64,000 nucleotides of DNA from Fragilariopsis cylindrus CCMP1102 (GCA_900095095.1 FMBT01000505.1:1-64000), one strand, 5' to 3'; numbered from the stretch's first letter, positions 32,801 through 45,555 are shown. Notes: generated by a model not told the origin, from the sequence alone. Numbers and translations: made by a program.

Positions 32801-35800
32801 AATCGCGAAGGAAGGAGGTTTGTAAAGTCGCTTGCGATGTAGTTATTCGAGGTGGCCGTAACGGTCCTGCACTACTACCCACTATCCTCGTCGGAGGTTT
32901 CGGTGAAGGTTCTGTGACCGCTTCTTTGCGATTGGCTCTAGCTATTGCTCAAAATGGAGGCGAAGAGCAACACTCAAAACTTGCTCTCAGCGGACTTCTA
33001 GTGCCAGTGAGTGATTTGCTTCAAGTGTCCCTAGCAAGAGGTGATCTTTATAAGTTTTCGGCTGCTCTTGCCTTAGTACGATTTTGTGGTCCTTATGTGG
33101 CAGCAGGCACTCGTGGCGGTGTACAATCCGTCCGCGACGCTATTCGGGTCGCTACCAACGTACTTACTTTACCAACCAATCCAGATGCTAGCGTGGAACA
33201 AATCGAAACTCAAGAGGCTCTCAAGTCTGAATGCATCAACGCCTTGGAATCACTGAGTAAGAATGCTGCTCTTTGGAGTGCTATATCTACAGATGCTCTC
33301 CCTTCGATTGTCGCATATCTTCACAGTAGTTGTGAGACATCGGTTAGTAAGATATCACTACCAGAAACTAGATCTTCTGCATTGCGTGCCGTCCTTCAGA
33401 TTGTGCAAGTTCCTTCTCACGCGGTTTCAGCTGCGGAGGCTGGTCTGGCCCAACCCCTTGGTCGAATGTTAAAGAATAACAATGTCCTTCGTGCACGGGG
33501 ACAAGAAGTAGACGAAAATATGCAAGTTCTGGCCATGGAAGTCCTACATGTTCTAGTAGCACGCCCGGAGAGTCGAAGGCATTGTAAACTCCTACAAGGT
33601 GATACACTTCAAGCTGTATGTGCAGCTATTGGGTTTAGTGCTACCGACCAAACAAACTACCATTCTGATAGCATGGGTCACCTTACACTTCTGGTCTTGA
33701 AATTCTCCTTTTCACTCTGGCCGAAGTGGAAGCATCAGGAGGAGGTGAAACATCAGTATTCCTTCAGTCCCCCGGGGCGATCGCCTTCCTCGATGCAGTT
33801 GCTTCAGAGAGTCGCTTTGTCCGAAGTTTGTGTGCTACTGTCTTATTGAAGACTGACATGAAAATCAAATCACATGATAGCGAAGATGGGATGAGACGAT
33901 GATCGATGTACCTCATCTATATGGTGCTCCTCTACTACTTGTTAAAGAGAAGTGCTCAGGCTTTGAAAATACACACGACGCTGCTGCAGCAGTATTGTTT
34001 GCAACTTCTGTCTTCGCCTGCGCCATTGAATCGCACAAGAGTGAATCTTTTGGAAGTACGCTCTTTTGCAGGATTTGCATAACGTCAAGGAGGTCTCTGA
34101 ATGCATCAGAACCTCGACTACGTTTTGCGCAATTTTCCTTCGACTACTCACCGAAGATTTTTGGGGTTTGTACCAAATAGTCCTTCCGGAAAAAGAGACT
34201 ACGAGAACTTGACACGCCCTTTAGTCCGATATCGTCTACTGGAATCAATGAAGACGTCACTCGATGAGCTCACTACTGAGTCGGTCCTCGGCCATAGTGA
34301 GATCGATCTGTACATGCTAAGCCTTCTCGTCCACTTCAATGTCCCACATCTGTGCCTATCAGTTTGGAAGGATCCAGCACTACTTGAACTATCATATGGA
34401 CTTATCAAGACTATGGTTGAAGCGGACCCAGATGAAGTACTTCATTTGTTTGTTGAAAGTAAGGAGGCAATCATGTCTGTCTTTGATCTTCTCAATATTG
34501 ACCAGTCAACTGACGCTCTTATAGAAGTGAACGAAATTCAGCGTTTCCTCGCCGCAACACTTGGAAAGTTAGCCCACAATGGCATGCTTACAGATGCTGT
34601 TAAAAAGTTTGATGTGAGAAGCAGTGCCATTGCTGCTCTCGCGACGGCTTGTTTGAGCGAGGAAGAAGTAGCTTCGGATGACGAAGAAGAATTGACGTCA
34701 ACTAGGCTTGCATCCGGATTGATGCAGACATTGGTTGAATTATGCATGGTTTCAAATGGTAAAGAAGACAAGAGAAGTATCGAGCTTTCGCCGGGGGAAG
34801 CCGAAGCGATTGCTCGAAGCCTTGGAGAGAAGATTTGCAAAATGGTAATTAAAAGATTTATTGAACGTGCACGCCTCCAACAGTACGAAATCGAAGAGGA
34901 CGAAAATGTTATGGAAGCACCAGACGTAGCGATGCTTTGTGCGATAGCACAGCATGATGTAGCCCTGCAAGTGCTTCGATCCGTAGGCGGGCTTCATGCA
35001 ATTGCTCAGATTGCTGGAGAAGGAGAAATTACCGCCGTTTTTGCACTACAGAAGGGGTGCAAAGAAGACCCATCGCTACTATTGGAAGCTGACACTTACG
35101 CATCCATTCTTTCTCTTTTTTCCTCCGAGAAAGACCATCTTCATTGGAGGCAAGATGAAACCTTATGTTTCAAAGTTGAAACTGCAGCTTTCGAACTACT
35201 TGCTCATCTATGCCTGACTTCTTCCGAAGGAAGAGCTGCTGTCGCAGGAGCTCACTATTTTAAATGCACTTTAAATAGAGCGCTGGAAATTATATCCAAT
35301 GTTATCACTTCAGATGATAGCACCGATAACGATCAAGACGACGCAGGAGATGAGAATGAAAATGAAAATGATTGTGACGACCAAGATGAAGACCAAGAAG
35401 GGGAAGAAAACAACGAGGTTACCGAGTTGCAAGATAAAAAGAAAAGAACGGAGAAGAAGTGACGAAAACTGTTTCAACCGAGCCTATTTCGACCATTATC
35501 GAAGACCCGAAGCTTCTTGCAGCCTCCTACTCTTTCCTATCAACAATGACTCCAGTTCGTAGCGCTCGTATCGCTTTATTGGAAGATGGAAAGTTTATAC
35601 AGGCTTCATCAGCTCTGATTATTGATAGCAGTGATAGCAACTTGCAATTTGCTGCACTAAGAGCCATTGCAAAACTTGCTCCTTATTCATCATCTGGTGA
35701 CGGTTCGCTTTCACCTGACAGCATCGGAGATCTACTACAGTCAGCTTTGGCTTCTGAACCGAAGATTTCTGAAAATGGAAACTTTGGATGGAACAAGAAT

Positions 35801-36369
35801 TTGTATCATGTTCAAGCTGCAGAGGGAGTTCTTGTTGTTTTTGATTCGCTCCCAAAATCCAAACAGGAATGTATTTTTAGGGAAGCTATTGCAAGATACA
35901 CCAAGCTCTTGAAGAGTCACAGCATTGCGAGAGCAACAAAATCTAACGAGCGAGCAAATGGTGGGGAACTTGCTTATAACCTTATTACTTTAATGATGGT
36001 GGCAAGAGGTAAAGATTGTGTTGCGAAGTGCTTCGATTCAAATTTGGTCTCTTCATTAGTGAATACAGTTCAATGGAGATATGATCCGAAACTACTATTG
36101 CAGAAGATTCTAAAGACTATTGGGATGCCACAACTACACAATGTCTACAAATTCTTGCTCAGGTCTTTTACAAAGAAGAATCCGAACTGTTAAAGGTTGG
36201 GATCAAAGTTCGAAATCTGAAGAATAGTGTCTTCATGGTTGCTAGACCTGGAAAAGCGCCTCGAAAAGCCATTGATTTTCCGGCAGCTTTAAAACTTATT
36301 TCTCAGAATGGAGAGGCTGCTGCAAAGATTGCTTCACAGCGCATACTTTCATACCTAACTAATAATTAA
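29855..36369 (+). CDS. Giant WW-WW-FYVE-armadillo-like protein (phosphoinositide/endosome adaptor?), frame broken at seven sites
   Basis: About 2173 aa once seven single bases are restored; the corrected length is divisible by three. The ATG at 29855 is used because the first WW domain starts at residue 3 (NGWVKSVDPNSGRVFYANH). A second WW is at ~57-88 (LPSNWETLHDPTTGKPFYVD). A FYVE-type zinc finger is at ~178-245: CPHCDVLF, then the signature RRHHCRLCGDVFCDACS and CDFC; FYVE fingers bind PI3P on endosomes. The remaining ~1900 residues are alpha-helical, Ala/Leu-rich, armadillo/HEAT-like. Sites needing +1 nt: ~31345-31350, 33697-33700, 33897-33899, 34048-34051 (T4), 34158-34166 (T5G4), 35454-35460, 36122-36124 (G3). 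Each switch joins convincing helical sequence, for example HLTLLVL to EILLFTLAEVEASGGG. Function is inferred: membrane-trafficking scaffold. If the breaks are real it would be a pseudogene. Confidence 0.75.
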
Positions 36370-36427
36370 GAAATAAATATATATTTTTTGAGTCACAAAA
36401 ATAATTGCTATTAATGATTTATTTTGA

Positions 36428-38998
36428 TTAGAGCTTACGACTACGACTGATACCACTTTTGATACCAGTCTCTTCTCCACCATATTTGTGACCCTCTTCA
36501 TCTCGCACTTCTCGTACAGCACCTTTGCGGCGAATAAGTGCTTTCCGATACTGTTCACGTTTCTTGACACGAGGATTTCTGTTGATTTTAGCTTTATGAG
36601 CAACCAGTCCACGATTCTTAAGGATCACTCTGCTGATGGCACGTTCCCCAGCCACTTCTCCGTCAACTCTAGGATACTTAGGAGCAACCTTGTAAAGACT
36701 TTTCTTCGACGATTTCTTTTCCTTACTTTTTGCAGCAATTTTGTTATAAAATCCTAAGATCTGATCATCATCGTCGGCATCTGGATCGGTCATATCTGTA
36801 TCTCCGCCCTTACCTTTTCCACTACCAACATTATCATCGTCATCATCATCATCTATTTTCCCTAATTCTTCTTCCATCATTTTGATTCCCTGCGCTAACT
36901 CATGATCGAATTCATTCACGTCATCTAGTTGTTCTGGTACGGGTGCTGGTCTTCTCTTACGTGAAGCTGTCTTAGAACGCTGTTCAATTGTATTCATTGT
37001 TGTGGCAAGCCTATTATTAGTATTACCGCCGGAAGTTGTTTTCGATTCTGCGTCCACTTCTAGGTCACCAAAGTCATCGGTGTGATCCGATCGACGTTTT
37101 CGGGGAATAGCGTTTGGAGACTTCTTCGCTTCCTCTGGACGTAATCCAAATCTTGCCTCATTCAAACTTCTTTCGTAATCTTTTTGTATCCGTCTTATTT
37201 TATCGGTACCGTCGTCATTCGAAGTCTTTGATACTACTTCGTCATTATCATCATCTCTTTCTTTATTGCCTTGTTGCTGTTCAATATTTGCTACTTCCAT
37301 CGCATTCTCCTCATCCTCCGAGTCGTCGTCGTCCTCATCTTCTGATGCATTAGTATTATTTGTCATAAGCGCTGCGGCTTTTACTAGATTATCCAATTGC
37401 AAATCGATATCTTTAGTTTTACTGTGTACATTCTCCTCGAGCTTTTCAAGCAACGAATTAAACTTTTTCAATTGATCCATTACAGGATGAGCTTGTATGT
37501 TAGCAGTAGCATCTTCATCTCCCACAGAAGCATATCTAAGTAGTATGTACATAATAGAATTCAACGCAATCGATTTTTGTAACATTGATCTTGTAAGAAG
37601 ATATTGTTGACCTTTAACAGTTGCTCCAACACTCTGTTAGTAAATAAATAAATAAAGTAACGAGAAAGAAAAAGTTAGTGAATTGTAAAAACAATAAGCT
37701 GTTGGAGACCGACCAAGCGAAACTAGCGTATAATTTCAAACTGTTTCGTAGGATTGTAAAAATGGTCCCATAATATCAATAATATTATTTTAATATCAAG
37801 ATATTATTCCTCTTGCATTACTTTTCTGCCAAAAGTAACATCGTCAGTTACTTCAGTCTATCATGAATGCGTGTTGTACCGATAGTACAAAGTAGTAAAA
37901 CATCACATAAACTCACCTCAGCAGTTCCTTCACCTTCCATTAAAACTTTTGTTGCTACCTGAGTTCTATCCTTTAAGTCTTTGACAACATCAGAGAAATA
38001 AGAAACCATTGGAAGGAGTTCTATGATGATTTAAAAGTCACACAATTGTATATGAAATAAAATAGAATAAATAATATTTAAAGTGAGACAAAAATCAAAT
38101 CAAAGAAATACAATTCCATATAATGTTGTTATGGTTGTGCTTTATTGAAAAGTCTTGTATTATTTTACTTACCAGGATATTGTTTGTCTAATAACTTTCG
38201 AGTTTCTTTCTTTGTTAATTTTGATGTATCACGTATTGTTTCCAACTTTTCATGTATTATTGTAGCTAATGACGACGATGATGACGTTCCTTTTGCATCA
38301 TTATCAGTCTTAGTAGTAGTATCTTGATCATCATCATCATCATCTAAAACGAAATCATCTTCATCCATATCTTCAAATCGTGATGCTTGAATTTCTTTTG
38401 CAGCCTCTTCTTCAAGGAATGCATCATCTTCTTCTTGACCAATTTCAAGATCGGCTGTATCACCATGATAATAAAGTGATTTTTTCTTTCCCCAATTTCT
38501 TGGATCATCTCCTTGGTCAATACTTCCATCATCATCGTCATCCTCATCACTTAAATCCTGCTCCTCCTCAGAATCATCATCGTCAGATGACATATCATCA
38601 TTTTTTCTATTTTTTTTAGTAGAGGCAGCAGCTCCACGACGTCGGGATTGTGATCTCTTATTATCTTCGTCTTCAGATGAATCATCATCATCATCATCTT
38701 CTTCCTCGCTACTACTACTCATCCCACCACCACCTAAATCTAATACAGACATTTTATTTCCAGCCAAGTCTTTATCTTCATCAATATCTTTATTTCTTTC
38801 ATTTTCTTCATTCTCTAATTGAATAAAATTTGAATCTTCATCATTATGAAATCGATCAACTTCATTATACATTTGATCATTACTAACATCATTCAATTCT
38901 AATTGAGATTTTTGATTATTTGCTTCTTGTTGAAGTTTTTCTCGTGAACCATACAATGCCTTGTCACCGGTCTTGGCCGTATTTCTTTTCTTTCCCAT
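36428..38998 (-). CDS. UTP3: UTP3/SAS10, small-subunit processome protein
   Basis: UTP3 (SAS10) is a nucleolar factor of U3-dependent 18S rRNA processing. 711 aa in three exons: 38173-38998, 37917-38020 and 36428-37633, joined as YPG|ELLPMV and GTAE|SVGATVKG; introns are 153 and 283 bp. The N-terminal half is highly acidic with NWGKKKSLYYHGDTADL, a family landmark, and EEEAAKEIQ. The central helical Sas10/C1D-type domain starts at ELLPMVSYFSDVVKDLKDR and continues to YLLTRSMLQKSIALNSIMYI. The C-terminal Sas10 domain is clear: RAISRVILKNRGLVAHKAK, NPRVKKREQYRKALIRRKG and GEETGIKSGISRSRKL at the end. No frame breaks. Divergent from LSM12. Confidence 0.92.
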
Positions 38999-39681
38999 CT
39001 TATTTTTATTTAGTAGTAGTTTAGTATAATAATAATAATTATAATCTCTCTCTCAAACGTCCAACACGTTGATTGAAGCAAAGATAACTTATATGTGAAC
39101 TACGAGTACCAGTACTGTAGTGTTGAGAGAATACAATATATATTTTTATTTGATGAAGAAAAAAAAATAGTTGCGACAATCCGTGTTGAAAATCTGAACA
39201 AAAAGCAAAATTCAATGGTAGTTACAGTGCTAGTGTGAGATGAGAAGGACAGACGAGCATGCGATGTTTAAGAAAATTTTATGGGAGACGACCTGCGGTT
39301 AGACGAAAATAATGAAAAGCACAAAGACGAGTTTCTAAAGTATGCATTGCGCGTCCTCATTCCACGTAAGTAGTAATCGGTAGGGTAAATGCCGACGAGT
39401 AACACCAGACACCGCACTGAAGTCACAATTGTTCATCATCATTGTTGTCATTGATATAAGCATAGCTAGCTAGCTAACCCATTTGACCCAGTTGGATTCT
39501 TTAGTCAACCAGAACAAAGCATATCTATCTACTGTATCAGTGAGTGTTAACATATAACGAAGACACGGCAAATAGGGAGCTATTATTAACTGGGTGGTAG
39601 TGTAACTTTTCCTTCTTTTTTGGAAGAAAAAAAAGGCTTTTTATATTATAAAACGGCACATTCTCGATATATAATAATATA
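38999..39681. promoter_or_regulatory. Bidirectional upstream region (UTP3 / LSM12)
   Basis: 683 bp. AT-rich near both ends, with poly-A runs at 39161 and 39629 and GCTAGCTAGCTA at 39464-39475. A TATAAAA-like box lies at about 39645-39652, 30 bp before the LSM12 ATG. No gene seen. Confidence 0.4.
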
Positions 39682-40598
39682 ATGGCCGGCATGTTGTCGA
39701 CTAATAGTACGCCGGCGTCAACATCGGCGGCATCGTCGACTACGTCGACGTCAACGACGTCGTCGACGTCTACACAACAACCGTTATATATAAAATACCC
39801 TATATCATCACAATGGGAATTTAAATTAAATAATGGTGAAACTGTTCAGGGTGAAATTTATTGTACAGACCAAGTTGCAGATTTAATTATCTTACAAGAT
39901 TCAACAAATAATGATATTCGTATGATATCAGTAACAAGTATCATCAATGGTGAAACACAACAAATTACAGAGAATAATAATGGCAGTGATATAGAAGAGG
40001 ATGACGCTATTGAAAAAGCAGCAACAGCAACAACAAAGAAAGTTGATATTGTACATTCCAAGAAAGTTTTAGATGAACGTGAAAAACGAGCTATTCGTTT
40101 AGCACAAGAAAGCCTTAAGCATTTGAATCCAAAGGTACGTACAACGATATATACCTGTGCGACGTGTTATTACTATTATTAGTTCGGACTACTCAGTAGT
40201 GATTCTATTCTATTCAATTCAATTTCCTTTATACTTGTGTTGTATTGTATATTTCTCACATCCATTGTATTTTTTTGGATTGAATCAAATCAATAATCTA
40301 TATATCATAATATGATAATTATTATTAGGCACCTCCCATGGGACAAATTGTTTTTGATCGTTTATTGAAAGCATGTAATGAGGTTGTTTGGAAAGGTGAA
40401 TCTATTATCGTTTTAGATACAATTAAGGTTGACCCGCCATACAAACAGGATGATTGTAAGTTATTACGATCAGCAGTTGCAGGATCCGGACAATCAAAAC
40501 TTAAAGGAAGTTTAGATCGAGTACAAAAGATTGTTTCTAGTATCCATAATAATACTAATAATGCTAGTGGGGCTGGTGCTGGTGCTGGTAAGCAGTAG
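39682..40598 (+). CDS. LSM12: LSM12 homologue (Lsm domain + anticodon-binding-like domain)
   Basis: LSM12 proteins associate with ataxin-2/Pbp1 and mRNA metabolism. 240 aa, exons 39682-40134 and 40329-40598; intron 40135-40328 (GTACGT..TAG) joining HLNPK to APPMGQ. After a Ser/Thr-rich start, the Lsm domain begins at WEFKLNNGETVQGEIYCTD (N-terminal Sm1 strands) with LIILQD and IRMISVTSI. The AD domain follows: EREKRAIRLAQESLKHLN, PPMGQIVFDRLLKACNEVVW, KGESIIVLDTIKVDPPYK. The C-terminus is Ala/Gly-rich. Domain order and spacing match the family, so the call is strong. Confidence 0.88.
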
Positions 40599-41391
40599 TG
40601 CTAGTAGTGGTGCTGGTGGTAACGATGATGCTGGTACTGGGTCACGCTTGTAGAAGAGTATAGGAAAATGAAGAAATTTCTATTATATATTAATAAAATA
40701 ATATATGTTTTACTCTCTTTTTCTTTCTTATTCCTTATTCATAATAAAAAATCAATGCATGCATGGTAATTATATGAAGGAAAGATGAATTCAATTTTCA
40801 TTCAACAACAATTCCAACAGTAGCAGTAGCAGCACGGGATATTGACATCATTTATAGAAGTACAAGTATTGCTTTTATGGAAAACACAAAAAGCTCTTAT
40901 ATATATACATGCATATATATATATATATATATATATAACGTTTCTTAATGTGCGTTGTGTTGTTTTCTCCTGATAGATGATGACATATTATGAAAAATAA
41001 CGAAGTATAGTTGCTGTGTCAGTGTTATTCGTTCCATTCTATAATTGAATGATGATGATGATGATGATGATGATATGGCGTGCTTCTGAAGAAAGAAACG
41101 CATCTGTATGTCTATGTATTAAATACATAACTGCATCTATTGTTTGGCAATTGGTAGAACAAATAGTGCATGTTTCTCTCTCTCTCTCTTTCTCGTATAC
41201 ATTCGTCCTGCAGTCACACCTCATTGGCAAGTACAGTATTCCTACATTCGGTAGAAAGACTATTGTATAGTAACTACTGTACTGGGGGGTGATGATATTT
41301 CATTCTATATGTCATATCATTAGTATTAGTATTGTATCCTTTGAAAAATATGGCATTATATAGAACCAGCATTACCGTGTCTATTGTGTTG
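40599..41391. other. Convergent intergenic region with microsatellites
   Basis: A (TA)n run at about 40913-40936, (ATG)n at about 41048-41074, and TCTCTC at about 41173-41188. Short open frames over these repeats are not credible genes. Confidence 0.6.
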
Positions 41392-42550
41392 TTATTTATC
41401 ATCTTCTTTCATTTTCTTCTTCCCTGTTGTTGATGGATTTTTAGTAGTAGTAGTATTATCTTTTCGTTCATTATTGTTGTCCCCTAGGATACGTTTATGC
41501 TGATCAATTAATATTCGATGGACGATGCGTGTGCGTCCACCATTTCCCATCGTAGCGCAACGACGACGTCGATTCATCATCATCATCATACTAGGCATCA
41601 TCACATTTGCACTATTGTGATTGTGATTGTTACTGTTATTGTTATGTTATTGTTACTCTTGCTGTTACTGTTACTGTTACTGTTGTTCGAGTTGAATATC
41701 ATCACATTATTCTCTACGTATGATATCATTGTCGATGGAAGAGTTTGTGCCATCATAGCTTTAGTAAATTCTGCACATCCCTTTCGTCGAACGGAACAAC
41801 GTCGACGAGATTCTTCTTCGCTGTCATTATTATTCGTACAATTATTAGGTGCAGATGCAGATGCAGATGCAGATGCAGGTGATGATGATGATATCAATGA
41901 TGAACTATTGAAATCTGTTTTGATTTTCTTCACTGTTTTTTCGATCAATCCCCTAGTTTCATTTGAACGTTTTAAAGCCTTAAGAAGTTTTGAATACTTG
42001 AAACGTACAATCGGTTGTTGTTGCTGTGCATGTTGTACATGTTGTGGCGCGCCTATATTGCCATTATTATTATTATTATTGTTGTTGTTATTATTCAGAG
42101 ATGATGTTGATGATGAAGAAAATCTGGGAGGAACACGCATTATTCCTATCGGTTCCTTCATTGGGACTGTTTTTTTCCTCTCCATATCGATATCATTATC
42201 GCATTTGCCGTGCTTGTTTTTGCTACCTCTACTACAAGTATGAGGCAAAGCATTGCTTGGCCGTTTTGCTCCCCGTTGTTCTATTGGTTCATGATTACTA
42301 TTAGGATTATTTCTGAGTTCTTCTTTCATAAACACGCCATTGCATTTCTTACACTTCTACTGAAACCCTTAACACGACGAATACTACTGCTACTAACATT
42401 ATCTTTATTATTATGACCCAGTATCGTAAACGAAACTCGCTTTCTTTGTTTTATCGCCGCTGTAACAGTCTCAGTAGTTACTTTCTGTTCTTCTGCTTTC
42501 AGGCGATCTTTTTCTATTCCTTTTAGTCTACTCAATCCCACCGAATCCAT
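41392..42550 (-). CDS. Hypothetical protein with a PP1-docking RVxF motif, frame broken at two sites
   Basis: 386 aa once two bases are restored; ATG at 42550. Residues 37-41 are KRVSF, a perfect RVxF docking motif for protein phosphatase 1, within a basic N-terminus (AAIKQRKRVSFTILG). Homopolymeric Asn, Ser and Asn-Ser tracts follow, along with a helical patch IVRFKYSKLLKALKRSN and a basic Cys-containing segment SRRRCSVRRKGCAEFTKAMM. The C-terminus is NGGRTRIVHRILIDQHKRIL. Missing bases lie in the A run at 42330-42332 (MACL-stop becomes MACFMKEELR) and inside the Asn-codon tract near 41641-41650. The family is unknown; RVxF suggests a PP1 regulatory subunit or substrate, but the motif is short and can occur by chance. 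Confidence 0.5.
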
Positions 42551-43112
42551 CTCTCCTAACCTGTTGCTTCTTATCTTAACAAATCATTATCATCTATGGC
42601 TTTCCTATAGTACTAGATTTTAGAAGATACAACTAATACGTCTATCAATCGTCCCAACAACGAAGAAAAGTGAGCGATCAGTGAAAAATGATGTGTTTTA
42701 TGGACATTTCACATAATTTCGGTCACGTCACATCAAATCTCAAAATCGAACATACCGGTAAGCGATATCAAAAGAACAACGAGGCATTTCACTAACTTAG
42801 TGTTGTTCAATCTCAGATTTTTGTGGCGCGGGGAAATAAAAAAATACGAATGCTTTCGGTTTAATTCTTCACAAGTCAAAATTTGGCAAGCAAAAAGACC
42901 GCATCCATAAGTAATCAAAAGTGCGACATTGAACAAACCTTCGCCCGCGTAAACTTTCAACATAGCGCCTTCTTGTTTTCTTATTATTCTTAACAATTCT
43001 TACATCATCTTAAATCTTAAAACAGCACATACATAGTACACATTCATTCGGATATCTCTTTGACTTATTCTTGTTCATACAGCAGGAGAGAGAAGAAGAG
43101 AGAGAGAATAAC
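42551..43112. promoter_or_regulatory. Bidirectional upstream region
   Basis: 562 bp between the RVxF protein and the metallopeptidase. An 87-codon minus-strand frame (42733-42996) has no recognisable family and I do not call it. A GA-rich run at 43086-43108 precedes the metallopeptidase ATG. Confidence 0.4.
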
Positions 43113-45555
43113 ATGGATATAAGACATTCTAATGCTAGTAGAGCGAGAAGCAGAAGTCCCACAAGTAAGCTCAAAACGATGCAGCCGCAACAGCAACAAC
43201 AACAGAAGACAAACAAAATACCTAAAAATAAAAACAATAATAAGCAAATGCCATCATCGTTGCATTCGCCGAAAGGAAATAGTAAAAATAATAACATCAA
43301 TACAAGTAATTCTCCAACATCTATCAGTACTGCTAGTACTAGCACTCATTTAAAACGTGGTCGCCGTCCATCCAATGTTTCTTTAAGTCCACAGATACGT
43401 CCAGGATCACGATCGCGCGTTGGAGGCAGTGCCGAATTTCAACGTCGAGGCAGTGGTGACTTTCAACGTCGACCCCCAGCACGATCCCGTTCAATGGATC
43501 CAGCATCACTTGCTAGCAATTCTCCTGTATCTCGCGATGGTGACGTTGGTGGTCGCAGTCGTGACTTCCAACGTCGACCACCTGCACGAGTCCGTTCAAT
43601 GGATACAGTGTCACTTGCTAGTAATTCTCCTGTATCTCGTGATGGTGACGTTGGCGGTCGCAGTCGTGAGTTTCAACGTCGACCACCTGTACGAGTCCGT
43701 TCAATGGATCCATCGTCTATTCAACGAGGACAGCAGCAGCAGCAGCAACGCCGACAGAGACAGCAACAGCAACATTCACCTAATAATCAGAATCAGAATC
43801 GAGCACGAAGTATGAGTCCTTCAAGAATGATACGTGCTCGAAGTGTAAGTCCATCTAGAATACACCGATCCCCTGCTTCTCCTAGGAGAAGAATGAGTAT
43901 AGATCGAAGTAGTGGTGGGGGTGATGGTCGCAACAGAGGAAGGAGTATAGATCGAAGTGGTGGTGGTGATGGTATCAACAGAGGAAGGAGTATAGATCGA
44001 AGTGTTGGTGGTGATGGTTTCAACAGAGGAAGGAGTATAGATCGAAGTGTTGGTGGTGATGGTTTCAACAGAGGAAGGAGTATAGATCGAAGTGTTGGTG
44101 GTGATAGTATCAACAGAGGAAGGAGTATAGATCGAAGTGTTGGTGGTGATGGTTTCAATAGAAGAGATGGTCTTGTCAAGATGAAAGAATATCCCAGGCA
44201 AACATTACATCCTTTACAAAGACAAAAATTTGCTAGCAGTAGACGAATGATTCAATCTTTTCGTCAAGGTATATCAAAACGAGGATTGTCATGGTGTCAA
44301 TTGGCACAATATGTAATAGCATCATTAGTTTTAACAGGTGCATCTATTGGATTGATATTTGCATCGGGGAATGGATCAATTGTAACTGATACGATAGGTG
44401 GACTAAAAATTAAAAATTCAGAAATAGAAGATCCGTATAGTAATGGAAATGCACCACATTGGCCAGCAGACGGTAATGGTTTGAGGGTAACAATAATTAA
44501 TGCATTAAGTGATGATTGGCAAACAACGTTTGCATTAGCTGTTACCGATTGGAATTTTGGGGATCCTAATGCTGTTGATATAGTTGAAAAAATTGGGATC
44601 TATACACCAAATTGTGAAGCACCCGATGGAACGATTATTGTCTGTAATGGTGACTACGGTGATTCGAAATGGAGAGGAATTAATGAAGCATTGCTAGACA
44701 TACGTGGGGAAATTGTATCAACAACTGCACGAATGAATACATATTATCTATCAACCATGGATAGTAATGCTTGGCAATATACGATGTGTCATGAACTTGG
44801 TAAGTTAGAATATTCAAATTTTCACTTTTTCACTTTTTCCTTTATAAATATGATTTGTCATGTACAGCTTCTCACACTTCTTTTCTTTAAATGAAATACA
44901 TATTCTTATCAACATTTCTTTATTACTAATTATATTAGGTCATACATTGGGACTTGGTCACACCGATGAAAATTATAATAATAAAGATCTCAGAAATTGT
45001 ATGGACTACACGAACAATCTAAAAGCAAATAAATCTCCTGATACGATGAACTACGAAACTTTACTAACGCTTTACGGTCCAATATCTGGACGACGACATC
45101 ATCGATTACTACGAAAGGAAGCTCCTCCTCCTCCTCCTCATCATCATCATCATCATCATGACTCTCATGATGGTACTATCAATGTCGTTAGCACGAACAC
45201 GAGCACCGGACCACCAGGTCGCGTATCTGGATTACGATTGCGAAGCGGTTCCAACAATAAAAACAACAAGAATATTCTTCATCGAGATGAAGTTGATTCA
45301 TCTTCTGATTCTAATGAAGACGATAATACTGCAGTTGTTTTTAGTACCATACCAGATCATATTCGCAAGAAAAAAAGGGAAGTAGTTAAAGAATTACTTA
45401 ATAAAAGAAGATATGATGATGATGATAATAATAATGATAATAATTCACACAAACGAGATGGATGGAACCTCGTCCATCGAAAGTTACACGGAGAAGAGTA
45501 TGAATTGTATCTAGGGGAGGGGTACAAAGTACGCGTTCAATTGCTTCTAGTTTAG
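43113..45555 (+). CDS. Type II membrane-anchored zinc metallopeptidase (matrixin-like HExxHxxGxxH) with repetitive N-terminal region
   Basis: 767 aa, exons 43113-44799 and 44939-45555; the intron 44800-44938 (GTAAG..TAG) falls inside the active site. The spliced motif HELGHTLGLGHTDE gives three zinc His, the catalytic Glu and the metzincin Gly; MNYETLL downstream may supply the Met-turn. Residues 1-390 are basic and repetitive: 35-residue units starting FQRRPPARVRSMD (2.5 copies), then six 15-residue units GRSIDRSVGGDGFNR. A transmembrane segment (YVIASLVLTGASIGLIFASG) at ~393-418 puts the catalytic domain on the lumenal or outer side and the repeats in the cytosol. The C-terminus has poly-Pro/His and acidic tracts. 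The start ATG at 43113 is the first in frame. The substrate is unknown; a cell-wall or surface role is a guess. Confidence 0.78.
43441..43715 (+). repeat. 105-bp tandem repeat in the metallopeptidase gene
   Basis: Units begin TTTCAACGTCGACC or close variants at about 43461, 43566 and 43671, encoding 35 residues each (FQRRPPAR ... GGRSRD). The last unit is partial. Confidence 0.8.
43894..44165 (+). repeat. 45-bp tandem repeat (six copies) in the metallopeptidase gene
   Basis: The unit AGGAGTATAGATCGAAGTG then TTGGTGGTGATGGTTTCAAC and AGAGGA encodes GRSIDRSVGGDGFNR. Copies 3, 4 and 6 are nearly identical, showing recent expansion. RSxDRS fits basophilic kinase sites. Confidence 0.85.

Noticed and set aside
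42733-42996. 87-codon minus-strand frame with a hydrophobic stretch
   Set aside because: It lies in the shared promoter of two divergent genes; no family and no splice or promoter support.
43793-44201. Antisense Leu/Pro/Ser-rich repetitive frames opposite the metallopeptidase
   Set aside because: They mirror the 45-bp tandem repeat and match no family.
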